Notes under the pieces: model-generated
Told to the model about the DNA's origin: nothing
Databases searched by the model: none
The model's input: only the letters and a program-made list of their open reading frames with translations
Translations under genes and position numbers: made by a program
Assembly (NCBI GenBank): GCA_963978545.1
Contig: OZ021722.1
Coordinates: 9,887,401 to 9,951,400, forward strand
DNA: 64,000 nt
Direction: 5' to 3'
Source: Linyphia triangularis
Lineage: Eukaryota; Arthropoda; Arachnida; Araneae; Linyphiidae
Shown here: positions 28,701-36,402 of the stretch, piece by piece
Layout: every line of letters begins with the position of its first letter
Position numbering within the stretch: position 1 is the stretch's first letter

Positions 28701-31700
28701 TAAATTGTTTGCTAATTTTTAGAAGGTTATTATTATTATTATTTTTTTTAAATCTACCTAAGCTTGGTGTGTTATTTGAGTACATTTTTTTAGCATCAAT
28801 ACTAGTTATACCATTCATTTCTGTCAGTTATTTATATTCATATTAGAAATTGGAGCTTTAATATTTTGATTATGTTGAGTTTTATGCGATTTTTTCTTTC
28901 TTCTATAAATGCTCCTGAAATTTTGATAAGTTTCAGTTTAACAATGTTTCATTTCTAGGAAATTTGCGTTTAGTGTTTGACTTCGGTTTTGAGCGACAAG
29001 AGATAATTATAAAGAATGAAAACTTTGCCTTGGGACAACACCATGACCTCCGAATTATTAGAAGTGATAAAGGAGCAAAAATAACAATATATGTAGGTTT
29101 TTAATTGCTTGTTTCTATCATTTGTTGGCATATTGATTTACATATACCATGTTATTGCGTTGTTTTCACTCTATTTTATTTCTTTCAATTATCAAACTAC
29201 AGGTGGATAATTATGAGCCGATCGTTCACACCTTTAAGATTGATGGCAAAGCAGATGCTCAGTTCAACAGATTAAAAAGCATCTATGTTGGACGCAATGG
29301 TATGTAGAAACGAGTTCAGTGATTTTGTACACAAATATGTGTCAAAATGAGGGTTTTTTTTCCCTAAAGTGCATCTATTTATATTATTTAATCTTTTACT
29401 ATTTTTGATTTTGTGTATGAGCATAGTTGTGTGTTCTATTGAAAAGTTATAGTTGTGTGTTCTATCACCCTGTGTTCTATTGAAAATTATATAAGGTTTA
29501 AAACGGCAAGAATATATATTTGCATTAGAAAAAAAAATACTGCCTAAAAGAAGTTCACTACAAGTTTTTATAACATTTTGTTTTTGCACTCAAAGCCTCT
29601 AATGCTATTGAAATACAATGGAAAACTCAAGCTCACTCCATAGCTTTTACTACCGCTTCAGGTTGCCACATAGGCCAAAGTTTTTTGTTTTTTTTAAATT
29701 GCTGAATAATTAACGACAGTTGATTAGTTACTTAAAACACCCATTCGGGGGGGGGGGGGGGAGAAGAAAAGACTTAGCGATTTAGTAGCAGAAACCACCC
29801 GCATAAATTTGTGTAGCGGGATGAAAAATAAATGGTGTTTGTATTGTATTAAATTGTGAATTGCCTTGATTAACATGAATCTCTTTGTTGCGCAATAGTG
29901 ATGAACTTTGCTGAATTATTAAGAAAATTACACTAATGTTGTACAATAATGAATTTGAGTTTAATAATGTTACGGAAAGTACCACAAAACTTTTCCATTT
30001 GGATTCAAGCAGTTTCTTACTGTGTTCTATATTTCCAGAGTCCATGGGTACTGGAGAGGGCTTCGTTGGCTGCATCTCTCGCGTTCAGTTTGACGACCAC
30101 TTCCCTCTGCGTCGACTGTTCCAGGAGAGCCGCCGTTCCAACGTTTGGGCAGTTCCGGACGACATCAGAGAGGACGACTGCGGCATCGAGCCAGTCACCC
30201 ACCCTCCAGAACTCAGGGCCACTAGGCCACCCCCTACTCTGCCCCCTGGATACAGCATCAACGCATACACAGCGGGGGCAGATGATTCGGCCATACTAGG
30301 AGGTGAGGGTTTTTTCTTTTGATAATAAATGAAAAACTAACAGTTTGAAATTAATAATTGGTAGAGTTTCATTTCCCTGGTTTGATTTTCAAAAGATGTG
30401 AAATGATAAATTTTTGGAAGAATTTTATTTAAAAAATATCTTGAATTTGAAGTTTTTATTTCGGCTATCTGTCAACTAGTGAGATGTTAAGTAAACAGAA
30501 ATATTTGATGTTAGGAATAATATCTAAAATAGGATGATATTCGAGTCTGGAGTAAGTTTTAGGAGGCTATAGAAATGCTAAACTAATATACAAAATGCTT
30601 AAATTATTTTTTAACTGATTAAAATTTCCTTGTTTTTATTTCCATTGTTTTATAGATAAATTTTTAATTTTAAGGATTGTTTATCTCCATGATACTAGGG
30701 ATTAGGTGAAATCGGACGATTATTTCATTTTATTCAAACCGTTAAAAAATACATTGTATGTGCCACACACTATTTAGCACTTTAAGGTATTACTCCTTTA
30801 TATCGAATTTAATTGAAAAATATATTTACAGTAATAGTAATGTATTGTTCTTTAGATGTGAAGTTTTAGGGTTGCCCCTTTAATTTTCAGAAGTGCATAT
30901 TTTTTTGTTACTAAAAGTCAGCATTAGACAGGGTTTCCACGATCCTTTTTGTGTAAATTTGGTCCTTGAAAATCCTTGAATTTTTAAGCGGCCACCATTA
31001 ATTTCTGTCCCTGTTTTTTTCCCGTCTTTGTATTGTATTTTTATATTTAAAATGTGTAATTTTATGGTAGTTGAATTTTCTTTAAAAAGTCCTTTGAAAT
31101 CTTTGAATTTTATTTCTTTAATAACAGTGGGAACATTGATTAAAAAAACTTCTTTTAGTCTACTAAGCTCTGCATTTTAAAAATGTACATTCTCAAAAAT
31201 AATGAGCATAAAAAGAAATTTTTCTATCCTTCAACTAAAATAACTCTCAGCGTTTTAAGGACTAGATAAAAATATTGACAAAAATATATATGATTATAAA
31301 GAAAAAAACAATTACATTTAAAAATATAATTTAAGAGTACATGTGGCCTTTTGCATGTTCTTCGTTGTGAAAGTATTGGATTTTGAAAAATCATTTGGTA
31401 ATATTAACTGGCTAAATCTCGGATCACAACAATAGCTAAATCAGAGTGGCCACAGAACCGGGAAAACCTGGAAATCAGGGAAATGTCAGGGAGCTTTCTG
31501 ATTCAGGGAACTTTTTAAAATTTCATGAAAATCAGGGAAATTTTGTATTGTTTAAGGAACATTCATCCATATTTTGGCGCTATTTACATGGAGATTTGTA
31601 GTGGTAAGTCAATAGAAGTTAAATGTTATGGAATAATTTAAACTTTTCAGTACCAGCAAAACTATTTTTTTTTTTAAATTACATATTATCTCTTTAGCAT

Positions 31701-32112
31701 ACATGTTCTATTTGATCAGGGTGTCTAGACATCTGGAAAACCTAAGAAAATTGGAGAAATTTAAAAAAAAAAGTTTACACTAAAATCAGGGAATTTTTTA
31801 GAAATCTGTCAGGGAACTTTTTTTCCTGAATTTTGTGGCCACCCTGTAAATGATCAGTCAATAACGGATTAATAAGATAAATAATTAATTAGCAATATTA
31901 ACCTAAAATGTGTCTCTTCAGGTATATTGGCGCTGATCTTCATTGCCCTAATCCTGATGGCCATCCTCATTGGCCGATACATGTCTCGACACAAGGGCGA
32001 GTACAAGACTCACGAGGACACAGGTGCCAAGGACGCTCCAGACGCAGACACAGCTGTGCGGTTGGGCAAGACGGGACACGGTGTGCCTAAAAAGGAGGAG
32101 TGGTTCATATAA
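1705..32112 (+). CDS. Nrx-IV: Neurexin IV (Caspr/CNTNAP family), whole gene model, 23 coding exons per isoform
   Basis: Single-pass cell-adhesion protein of septate junctions and neuron-glia contacts. In Drosophila it works with Contactin and Neuroglian outside the cell and with the 4.1 protein Coracle inside. Exons were joined by GT/AG sites and phase; the sum is 3798 nt (1265 residues plus stop), close to the roughly 1280 residues of the fly protein. Approximate residues: signal peptide 1-22, discoidin 26-165 (bounded by Cys26 and Cys165), LamG1 175-330, LamG2 355-515, EGF1 520-555, fibrinogen-like 560-765, LamG3 775-935, EGF2 935-975, LamG4 980-1165, Pro/Thr stalk to 1200, transmembrane 1204-1220, cytoplasmic 1221-1265 ending EWFI. 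Of 22 junctions, 16 are phase 1, 5 phase 0 and 1 phase 2. Every join keeps the frame, which is strong internal proof. Exons 3 and 4 are alternatives. The start codon was chosen because it opens a good signal peptide. Confidence 0.95.
2240..2392 (+). mobile_element. SINE-A copy 1, 5'-truncated, intron 1
   Basis: tRNA-derived SINE lacking the 5' part of its head. It keeps the B box (GGTTCGAGTCCC), the body (GCGCATTATAGCCCTCGTG) and an AACCAACC tail. A perfect 13-bp target duplication CGTGTTATTTTAT flanks it (2227-2239 and 2393-2405), showing LINE-type retroposition. Confidence 0.9.
2667..3070 (+). mobile_element. Element H1 copy 1 (404 bp), intron 1
   Basis: Non-autonomous element with inverted ends (C-A-A-GGTTCCCAC at the left, GTGGGAACCCTG at the right) and a body rich in GTCCTTAAAAGT motifs. 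Flanked by the 5-bp duplication TTCAA (2662-2666 and 3071-3075). No coding capacity. CAGGG-type ends with 5-bp duplications suggest the hAT superfamily (5-bp group); inference. Confidence 0.85.
3483..3879 (+). mobile_element. Element H1 copy 2, intron 1
   Basis: Full-length copy of the family at 2667, about 400 bp downstream in the same orientation (CAGGATTCCCAC to GTGGGAACCCTG). Flanks CGTAT and TGTAG share only GTA, so the duplication is decayed or absent. Confidence 0.85.
4409..4501 (+). CDS. Nrx-IV: Nrx-IV exon 2: start of the discoidin domain
   Basis: Follows TTTCTCTAG. Completes the split codon as Asp and gives [16 protein letters not shown], the typical opening of a Caspr/Nrx-IV discoidin domain with its first cysteine, ending RGPEKARLD. 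Donor GTAAGT, phase 1. It must splice to either of the two 197-nt exons. Confidence 0.93.
4576..4901. repeat. Possible CAGGG-ended element, intron 2
   Basis: Starts CAGGGGTCTCT and ends ATAGACTCCTG, an imperfect inverted pair, with an AT-rich interior and no coding. No target duplication is visible. It may be a decayed relative of H1/H2. Confidence 0.35.
5429..6409 (+). repeat. Dispersed repeat with paired TGACGTCA sites, copy 1, intron 2
   Basis: Outer parts are A/T-rich with CCTTAAA and AATTCCTA motifs. The inner block (about 5970-6155) matches 57560-57765 in reverse orientation at roughly three quarters identity by eye and is bounded by TGACGTCA-type sequences. The ends (CAAGGGTCGCA, TGCCACCTG) resemble CAGGGTGGCA-type termini. 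Short reading frames inside are not conserved. Confidence 0.55.
7273..7469 (+). CDS. Nrx-IV: Nrx-IV exon 3: discoidin first half, alternative A
   Basis: 197 nt after a long T-rich tract and AG; enters in phase 1 and leaves in phase 0. Encodes 66 residues from [20 protein letters not shown] to REGHPR with the F5/8C core (W, YL.IDL, ATQGR, EFV.EY). Donor AGG|GTAGGC. By hand, 27 of 66 residues match exon 4 without gaps. Using both exons, or neither, shifts the frame at the phase-0 exon at 10363, so the two should be mutually exclusive. Confidence 0.93.
8230..8634 (+). mobile_element. Element H2 copy 1, intron 3 (before exon 4)
   Basis: Starts CAGAGGGGCCACAGAAC and ends TTTTGTGGCCACCATG, with repeated ATCAGGGAA and GTCAGGGAA motifs. 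Same family as 31442-31846, which shows the target duplication. It lies 310 bp upstream of alternative exon 4. Confidence 0.82.
8893..8912 (+). promoter_or_regulatory. Candidate STAR-protein (HOW/Quaking) site and branch point before exon 4
   Basis: ACTAAC at 8893-8898 followed 10 nt later by TAAC at 8909-8912. This fits the Quaking response element form (core ACUAAY plus half site UAAY within 20 nt). ACTAAC is also an ideal branch-point sequence, 47 nt before the acceptor. In Drosophila the STAR protein HOW promotes glial splicing of Nrx-IV. Function here is inference, and such short motifs arise by chance in AT-rich DNA. Confidence 0.45.
8945..9141 (+). CDS. Nrx-IV: Nrx-IV exon 4: discoidin first half, alternative B
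   Basis: Also 197 nt with identical entry and exit phases. Encodes 66 residues from [20 protein letters not shown] to EGETE. It keeps the fold residues (W, YLTLNL, ATQG, EFVDEY) but carries an extra Cys (EYCIQY) and a different surface. The donor GAG|GTTGAT departs from consensus at +3 and the polypyrimidine tract is broken by purines, so splicing is probably weak and regulated. In Drosophila the corresponding exons of Nrx-IV separate neuronal from glial/epithelial isoforms (family knowledge). Confidence 0.9.
9300..9682 (+). mobile_element. Element H2 copy 2, intron 4 (after exon 4)
   Basis: Starts CAGAGTAGCCACAGAAC and ends ATAGCCCCCTTG. Same orientation as the copy before exon 4. Flanks AAAAA and TAAAA match at 4 of 5 bases. 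Together the two copies bracket alternative exon 4. Confidence 0.8.
10363..10504 (+). CDS. Nrx-IV: Nrx-IV exon 5: discoidin second half
   Basis: Begins in phase 0 after CTGTTTTAG with [13 protein letters not shown] and continues through [20 protein letters not shown] to the closing GCDY cysteine. The start at 10363 is preferred over the later AG at 10371-10372, which would lose the frame. Donor GTAAGA, phase 1. Confidence 0.93.
11273..11473 (+). CDS. Nrx-IV: Nrx-IV exon 6: LamG1 first part
   Basis: After TTGCCTTTCAG. Encodes [13 protein letters not shown], then laminin-G strands [20 protein letters not shown] and [15 protein letters not shown]. Phase 1 in and out; donor GTATGC. Confidence 0.92.
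11670..12508 (+). mobile_element. Element H1 copy 3, split by another H1, intron 6
   Basis: The left end CAGGGTTCCCAC at 11670 and a diverged right end (GTGGGAACTCTG) at 12508 belong to one old copy interrupted by the younger H1 at 11967-12330. Flanks TTTAA and TTTAT match at 4 of 5. Confidence 0.7.
11967..12330 (+). mobile_element. Element H1 copy 4, nested, intron 6
   Basis: Well-preserved copy (CAGGGTTCCCACGG to GTGGGAACCCTG) with flanks TTATA and GTATA (4 of 5). It lies inside the older copy at 11670-12508. Confidence 0.82.
12853..13252 (+). repeat. Tandem duplication, two 200-bp units, before exon 7
   Basis: Units 12853-13052 and 13053-13252 share GACTCTGAT(T/C)GTTCTTT, TATAATCAATATTCCC, GCTCAACAAGGATAAATTAT and AAACGTTCCTAGTTTTCTCC at a fixed 200-bp offset. 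Identity is high with scattered substitutions. It ends about 60 nt before the acceptor of exon 7. Confidence 0.85.
13311..13480 (+). CDS. Nrx-IV: Nrx-IV exon 7: LamG1 middle
   Basis: After TATCTTATAG. Encodes [20 protein letters not shown] with the LamG hallmark MWHDVYISR and a VDRVVLP strand. Phase 1 in, phase 0 out at GTAAGT. A tandem 200-bp duplication ends about 60 nt upstream. Confidence 0.93.
13982..14149 (+). CDS. Nrx-IV: Nrx-IV exon 8: LamG1 end
   Basis: Phase 0 to phase 0. Encodes [13 protein letters not shown] and [16 protein letters not shown], the conserved GCI cysteine region of laminin G, ending ITYTCQ. Donor GTAAGA. Confidence 0.93.
14746..14904 (+). CDS. Nrx-IV: Nrx-IV exon 9: LamG2 start
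   Basis: After TTTTTCTCCTCAG, phase 0 to 0. Encodes [18 protein letters not shown] and [19 protein letters not shown], the opening strands of the second laminin G domain. Donor GTAAGT. Confidence 0.93.
15183..15358. mobile_element. Short inverted-repeat element (MITE), intron 9
   Basis: The left arm (GGGTACTTACACAGTGGAGC) and right arm (GCTCCACTGTGTAAGTTCCC) are about 30-bp near-perfect inverted repeats, with an inner palindrome around CACAGT. Flanked by TA, or TAA if the end is counted one base in. This fits a mariner-like (TA) or Harbinger-like (TWA) MITE. Confidence 0.75.
15884..15962 (+). CDS. Nrx-IV: Nrx-IV exon 10: LamG2 (79 nt)
   Basis: After ATACTTATAG. Encodes [15 protein letters not shown]...TTQASD. 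Leaves in phase 1 at GTGAGT into an 83-nt intron, one of four introns here shorter than about 110 nt. Confidence 0.9.
16046..16183 (+). CDS. Nrx-IV: Nrx-IV exon 11: LamG2 middle
   Basis: After TTTTGTTTTCAG. Encodes [20 protein letters not shown] with the WHR LamG signature, then HVDDKPSIT and DEYLIGG. Phase 1 in and out; donor GTATGT. Confidence 0.93.
16534..17170 (+). repeat. Family R copy 1, intron 11
   Basis: Starts with a self-complementary segment (TACCCATATGTATGCATAGG) and runs through GCATTTCTCCACGTTTT, GTGATCAGCATAACTTTTG and GTTCTAAACATCCC to TAATTGAAAGTTGTCTCGTG. The same order of blocks occurs at 40008-40715 (+) and, reversed, at about 44150-49815 and 51930-52512. Class unknown; no coding capacity. 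Confidence 0.7.
17527..17745 (+). repeat. Paired intronic repeat, copy 1, intron 11
   Basis: Shares TATCACAATAAACA, TGAATTTTGTATTT and CAGTTTTTGTTTCTATAAAA in order with 19238-19431 in the next intron. This is either an old segmental duplication or a small unclassified dispersed repeat. Confidence 0.6.
18789..18930 (+). CDS. Nrx-IV: Nrx-IV exon 12: LamG2 end
   Basis: After GTTACATTTTAG. Encodes [20 protein letters not shown], the conserved F.GC motif that closes LamG2, and ends DACQMTD. Leaves in phase 2, the only phase-2 junction in the gene. Confidence 0.93.
19238..19431 (+). repeat. Paired intronic repeat, copy 2, intron 12
   Basis: Second copy of the 17527 block. A solo LTR has inserted at its 3' end, so it continues after 20235 if at all. 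Confidence 0.6.
19432..20231 (+). mobile_element. Solo LTR (800 bp), intron 12
   Basis: Begins TGTTACGAATTT and ends ACAACGCAACA. Contains a TATA box (CCCTATATAAACCC near 19803) and AATAAA near 20172, in the order expected of U3-R-U5 on the plus strand. Flanked by a perfect 4-bp duplication ATAT (19428-19431, 20232-20235). No internal region is present, so it arose by LTR-LTR recombination of a Ty3/gypsy-type element. It carries many GTTAGTTG/TGAGTCAC motifs in direct repetition. Confidence 0.85.
20557..20663 (+). CDS. Nrx-IV: Nrx-IV exon 13: EGF1
   Basis: Encodes one EGF module on its own: [15 protein letters not shown] and GYSGAVC (six cysteines in EGF spacing). Donor C|GTAAGA, phase 1, into an 83-nt intron. 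Confidence 0.93.
20747..20872 (+). CDS. Nrx-IV: Nrx-IV exon 14: linker and start of the fibrinogen-like module
   Basis: Encodes [20 protein letters not shown] and [18 protein letters not shown]. The DGSGPL and FPV.C pattern opens the fibrinogen-like module of Caspr proteins. Donor GTGAGT, 82-nt intron next. Confidence 0.92.
20955..21158 (+). CDS. Nrx-IV: Nrx-IV exon 15: fibrinogen-like module
   Basis: After TTTTCTTTGTAG. Encodes [39 protein letters not shown] and [18 protein letters not shown]. Phase 1 in and out; donor GTAAGT. Confidence 0.93.
21215..22021 (+). mobile_element. Element H1 copy 5 (host of a nested copy), intron 15
   Basis: Starts CAGGGTTCACACGG and ends GTGGGAACCCTG, with a perfect 5-bp duplication CTATG (21210-21214, 22022-22026). 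Interrupted at 21356-21780 by another H1. Without the insert its length is about 380 bp, as for other copies. Confidence 0.88.
21356..21780 (+). mobile_element. Element H1 copy 6, nested in copy 5
   Basis: Starts CAGGGTTCCCATGG and ends GTGGGAACCCTG. It sits in the outer copy with a perfect 5-bp duplication TAAAA (21351-21355, 21781-21785). The outer element resumes directly after at AATACAACTTGGACTTGC. Confidence 0.88.
22898..23212 (+). CDS. Nrx-IV: Nrx-IV exon 16: fibrinogen-like module, conserved core
   Basis: Longest exon (315 nt). Encodes [20 protein letters not shown], the cysteine cluster [19 protein letters not shown], and [12 protein letters not shown] through GPLICEGD. Highly characteristic of Nrx-IV/Caspr. 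GC is higher than in the flanking introns. Confidence 0.95.
23349..23585 (+). repeat. Possible decayed H2 remnant, intron 16
   Basis: Keeps fragments like AACCCTGGAAATC, AAAATCAGAGAAATT and a TTTTGTTGCTGTCCTG end resembling the H2 right end. No duplication visible. Confidence 0.3.
24130..24300 (+). CDS. Nrx-IV: Nrx-IV exon 17: LamG3 start
   Basis: Encodes [38 protein letters not shown] and DYIKIMLV, the first strands of LamG3. Phase 1 in and out. Confidence 0.93.
24685..24903 (+). CDS. Nrx-IV: Nrx-IV exon 18: LamG3 middle
   Basis: Encodes [35 protein letters not shown] (the WHSV signature), VDGS and [10 protein letters not shown]. Phase 1 in and out; donor GTAGGT. Confidence 0.93.
26492..26728 (+). 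CDS. Nrx-IV: Nrx-IV exon 19: LamG3 end plus EGF2
   Basis: Encodes [19 protein letters not shown], then a full EGF module: [21 protein letters not shown] and GPICAD. Phase 1 in and out; donor GTAAGT. Confidence 0.94.
26946..27296. mobile_element. TTAA-type MITE, intron 19
   Basis: Left end TTAA|CCCTTTGAAGCAC and right end GTGTTTCAAAGGG|TTAG form an inverted pair of about 13 bp (one mismatch), framed by TTAA and a one-base variant. CCC ends with TTAA targets fit piggyBac-type elements. No coding capacity. Confidence 0.65.
27499..27672 (+). CDS. Nrx-IV: Nrx-IV exon 20: LamG4 start
   Basis: Encodes [37 protein letters not shown] and YLNLMMSTS, the first half of LamG4. Donor GTGAGT, phase 1. Confidence 0.93.
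28959..29092 (+). CDS. Nrx-IV: Nrx-IV exon 21: LamG4 middle
   Basis: Encodes [20 protein letters not shown] and [19 protein letters not shown]. Leaves in phase 0 at GTAGGT; 110-nt intron next. Confidence 0.93.
29203..29299 (+). CDS. Nrx-IV: Nrx-IV exon 22: LamG4
   Basis: Phase 0 entry. Encodes [15 protein letters not shown] and [12 protein letters not shown]. Donor GTATGT, phase 1. Confidence 0.92.
30039..30302 (+). CDS. Nrx-IV: Nrx-IV exon 23: LamG4 end and juxtamembrane stalk
   Basis: Encodes [20 protein letters not shown] and DDCGIEP, then a Pro/Thr-rich stalk with RPPPTLPPG. Clearly GC-richer than its surroundings. The stop-free stretches on the other strand here are shadows of this exon. 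Confidence 0.94.
30929..31138 (+). repeat. Short CAGGG-ended element, intron 23
   Basis: Starts CAGGGTTTCCACGATCC and ends AACAGTGGGAACATTG, with GTCCTTGAAAATCCTTG motifs. It looks like a short or internally deleted relative of H1. Flanks TTAGA and ATTAA are not a clean duplication. Confidence 0.5.
31442..31846 (+). mobile_element. Element H2 copy 3, intron 23
   Basis: Starts CAGAGTGGCCACAGAACCGG and ends TTTTGTGGCCACCCTG, with a perfect 5-bp duplication TAAAT (31437-31441, 31847-31851). Best-preserved H2 copy. It ends only 75 bp before the last Nrx-IV exon. Confidence 0.88.
31922..32112 (+). CDS. Nrx-IV: Nrx-IV exon 24: transmembrane helix, cytoplasmic tail and stop
   Basis: After GTGTCTCTTCAG. 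Encodes a 17-residue hydrophobic helix ([17 protein letters not shown]), [15 protein letters not shown] (the glycophorin-C-like protein 4.1/Coracle binding motif), a short acidic stretch, and a C-terminal EWFI before TAA at 32110-32112. EWFI is a potential PDZ ligand. Confidence 0.95.
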
Positions 32113-35100
32113 AAAGATGAGAGGACTTTGCATAGCACTTTTGAAGTGGAAGACCCAGTGGTGTATCCTGAAATTTATTTTAAAAGGGTTGTGATGTTGG
32201 ACAATCGGGAAATTTTGTTTTAATTAGCGCTGTTTATAAAGTAAATTTGATAAAAAATCTGAATGGTTGCTTAAAAAAAACATATTTGGTCAAAAATTCA
32301 AATCGTTCAAGAATCAGGGATATTACATATGCACCATTTTGACTCCGAGCTGCTCAAGAATTCATGTTCGGCTGACTTTCTTCAGATTTCGTAAATAAAT
32401 ATGCTGCTCTATATCTCTCTGAATTAGATATTTGGTACCCAAATCGCTAATTGTTTCTTGTATTTGAATGTTCGACTTCTTTAAAAATAGTACACACTTT
32501 TCTGAATTGGCTGTTTTCGTCCTCTTTGAAACTAGCTTTATGCTGCTTCAAATCTCATGGAGTTGGGAAGTGTTTCTTCCTTTTACATAACATGTACATT
32601 AAGTTATACCTACACTTTATGTAAATATTTTTAACATCATTATATGTAAACTCAATTATTGAAATATTTTTCCCTTTCTTGAATTAATCAATGCAAAAAA
32701 GTAGACATCTGTGACTTTACATACTATCTTATATTATTTTTCAACTTAAGAATTTTAATTAATGGCAATTTCATTCAAGAATCATCATATTTTCAAAATG
32801 AGTTTGTAGGCATTTTACTGTAATTGATTTTTAATACTTACAAAATAAGTTTTGAGGTGAAGGGTGCATATTTTATATGATCCTTTGCACCCCTTCATGA
32901 TATACCACTGGGAAGGTCCCTTTGGGGGGATCATTTTGTTGCCTTGCTCAAGATGCTGCATCGTAGGAATTGGGTTAATCGGGTTACAAAAACATTCATC
33001 TTCATCGATAATAGTGATATTGGTTGCTTATGTTCAAACACGATATCCTTAGTATGAACATTTTTATAGGTTTTGTACACTTGGTCTGGTGAAATATTTA
33101 TTTTTGTGCACAGCAAAATATTTTGTAAGTTTGCTTTCAGCATCGGTAGGTAGAGTTGCAATTTTTATGCTACTTACTGATGAAACAGTTTTCCTTGTCA
33201 CTCAATAGTTTGTTTCGTTCAATTTCGAAAATATAGTCTTTGAAAAAGAGGCATCTAGATTAGTTGCGGTAAGATATATTCATGCGTTTGAATTGGTCAT
33301 ATGTTTGGTCGATGTACCTTGTTAAGTCGAGGACAGTTGCAGCTTTGTTGAGGACCTTCAGACTGTATTTCTTATCACTGCACTATAGCTACTGAACAAT
33401 TATTTTTTTACATTACACTGTCATCTTTGTACAATCTTATTTAATTTAAGATTTACCTACTCTGAATTTAGCAGTTAGCCATGACATAAAAATATAGTTA
33501 ATTTTCTCATATGATAAGCATGAATAATATTTTTTAAATTAAGTGCAATATTAAAAATCAGGCCATCCTGAAGATATGCAAAATAATGGATAGCCTTTTG
33601 CATATTTTAGGACAATTCTATAGTTTTGTTTACTTATAAATTTAGTTCATAAAGTGTATTTTATTGTATTGTTGATGCCTTTTGATAAGGAAAGTGGTTA
33701 AATTAACAGTTTTGTTTGGCTAATTTATTTAGCAGTTTTAATGTATTTATATAATGTATACAGTTCTTTAAATAATGTTTTTTTTTTGTTTTTTTTAACT
33801 TAAATAGTGTTTGCCTAAAATTAGTTTTGAATTGCATATTATGAATATAAATTATTCACTGCTTCAGCCATAATGAGTATTTGTTTACTTTTATATTAAT
33901 GTTAAAAAATGTGGATATAATTAAATTACTTTATTGGGAAATTAACTTTAATTTAACTTTGTAAAATGAAGTTAATTGATAAATGGAGTAAAATCAGGCA
34001 TTTTCTACAATATAATTAGCTAAATCCTGATTATTCCGGTGATTGATATATTTGAAGTATTCTTTTTTACAATATTTCAACTTCAACTTGCTTTGTGTAT
34101 CAGCATATTGCATGTTTTTTTGTTTTTTTTATATATATATATCTATTTCAATCTATCTCTTTTTTGAATCTCCAGTCATATCATGTATATATAATTCATT
34201 ATATTCATTAGAGTTTACACTTGAGAAGTATTTCCTGAAATACATCTGTATTGAGTACATTAAAACCTTAATTATCTGACAACTTAACGAAGGGACTTTA
34301 TTTTGATGAATCTCTTGGAAATTTGCAAAAAATGACATCACCGCATTCAGCTATCTAAAAGTTTCCTTCAACGAGTGATGTCAATTTCCCATAGTATCAG
34401 AAAAATAAATTTTCTCTTTAAATCTGTTCATTTTAATGACTTAAATATTCTATGAGTAATCTGATTACAAAGCCTGTAATATCCAACACTCCAAAAATAT
34501 GCTTTAATTTAACGATTAATGTTGCCTTTTATTTTTTATTAGAAATTGGATTAATTAAAAATACGGATATTTTTACTTTAAAATCACCAATTGCAAAATA
34601 TTTAGAACCATCTTGTTTAGTTTTTAATTTTCACTTTTGGCAAAGTTATTTCAAACCATTTATTGATATTACTAGATTGGTTGTTAGCAAAGAATGTTAG
34701 TTTGTAAAAAGGCATGAAGACAACTAACATTTGGCTGCTTGAAAACGGATATTATTTTTTGGTTTCCATCTAAAATAGGTAAAATCCATTTTAGAAAAGC
34801 TCCTCAAAATCAATAACATTTTAGGCAATATTTGCCGGAAAATATAATGCATGGGCAAAATGTTGCTGATTTCTCTAAAAGGGATCTGATTACCTTGAAT
34901 TAAGTCAAGGTGGTCAGATTCGCCTCTTATTGATTTGTATTGTCAGTAATACATCTTACATTTTGTATAGTAAAATAAGTGGAATTCAAGATTAAAGTTT
35001 TATTTGGTCTTTTTATTGAATTTTTTTTGTATGGGTATATATAGTTTAATGTAAAAAGGGAACATGTCAATCGGGTTTCAATTAGATATGACCTCTTTTT

Positions 35101-36402
35101 ACATTTAGCAATTCATGTGGTTTTGTAATTAGAAAACTCGAATTCAATGCTAGCTTGCCACAATTTGATGAATTTTTACAATCTTCCACACTGCCAAGGT
35201 ATTTGTTTTTAAATATACTGCTCTTAAATGCACTTTTCGAATAAATAATACTGATTTGTCTGTAATATTTCACAATTTTTTGAAGAATTTATTATTTTTC
35301 TCCTTTTTATTTTGTTGTGTTTTTTAGTTATTTTTCTTTAAGTGATTTTCAATACGTCCATTTTTTGTTTTCGTCAGGATATCCGATATATATTTTTGGG
35401 GTTGTGTTATTTTTTTTTAAAAGAAATCTCTATATATTTTTCAATTGTTTATTATTTGTTTTATTGTGTTTGTGTTGTAATTGTGGGATTTGTGTGGATT
35501 TTAGGGTTGCTGTTGCAATTACATTTGAAATGTTGCATGCTATAAAATTTCATCAGATGATTTTTATACCAATTAGTCGAAGGAATAGCTGTCATTTTTA
35601 AGGGTTTTTTACACATCCAATTTGCATTTTATCATATTCCAAACATGCTAAATTAATATGATCACAGTTAATTTGTCGGGCATGATATAATAACTTTCTT
35701 CGTAACCATTTTGAACAATTCAAATGCTTCTGTCGAGGAAGAGATGTGCATTCATTGATAGCTTATATTGTTTTTGATCAAGACTTTTGCACAAAATCAA
35801 AATATTTATTGGTATTATTTGTATAACTACGTAGTGGGACACTTTTATATATTTGATGGATCCTGCAAAGTGTTCGACTTGAATATTTCCATCTTACTGT
35901 TTGTATAGTTTTAACCATGAACATTAATAATTTGTGCATTGATTATTTAATTATATTGATGCAAGATTGATAGGATTTGATACTGGTATATTATTTATAA
36001 TAATGTTTTTTTTATTATTATTATTATTTATGTTCTAAAATTTGCCATTAAGCCATAAATTATTAATGCATTAATTTAATTTCTGTACATCTAATGTCAG
36101 GTTTTTCATGATTGTTAGAACATTTATGTTCTTTTGATTTGACTAGTCTTTATATCAACCTTCATATATATTTAGTCTAATCATACATATTTATTGTAGA
36201 GTATACAATATGTTACACTATTTAACATTCCATTTTATCTATGCAGAGTGTGAAATATTATTGTACATGAATCTGAACTTGCAGATCTGGAAAATTATTG
36301 TACAATCGCAAAAGTCTCTCCAAAATGCCTATTTTATCTTATTTCCATTTTGTAGATTTTGTATGTAATTTTATATGAATAAATATGAACTATTTCTTCA
36401 TA
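32113..36402 (+). other. Nrx-IV: Probable long 3' UTR of Nrx-IV
   Basis: About 4.3 kb of AT-rich DNA with no exon and, unusually for this window, none of the dispersed repeats. AATAAA occurs at 32394-32399 (proximal) and 36378-36383 (distal). The distal one is followed within 20 nt by an A-rich run. A long 3' UTR with alternative polyadenylation is plausible but not proven. Confidence 0.5.

Noticed and set aside
30017..30299. Several minus-strand and off-frame open stretches over 30.0-30.3 kb
   Set aside because: All overlap Nrx-IV exon 23, whose GC-rich sequence lacks stops in other frames.
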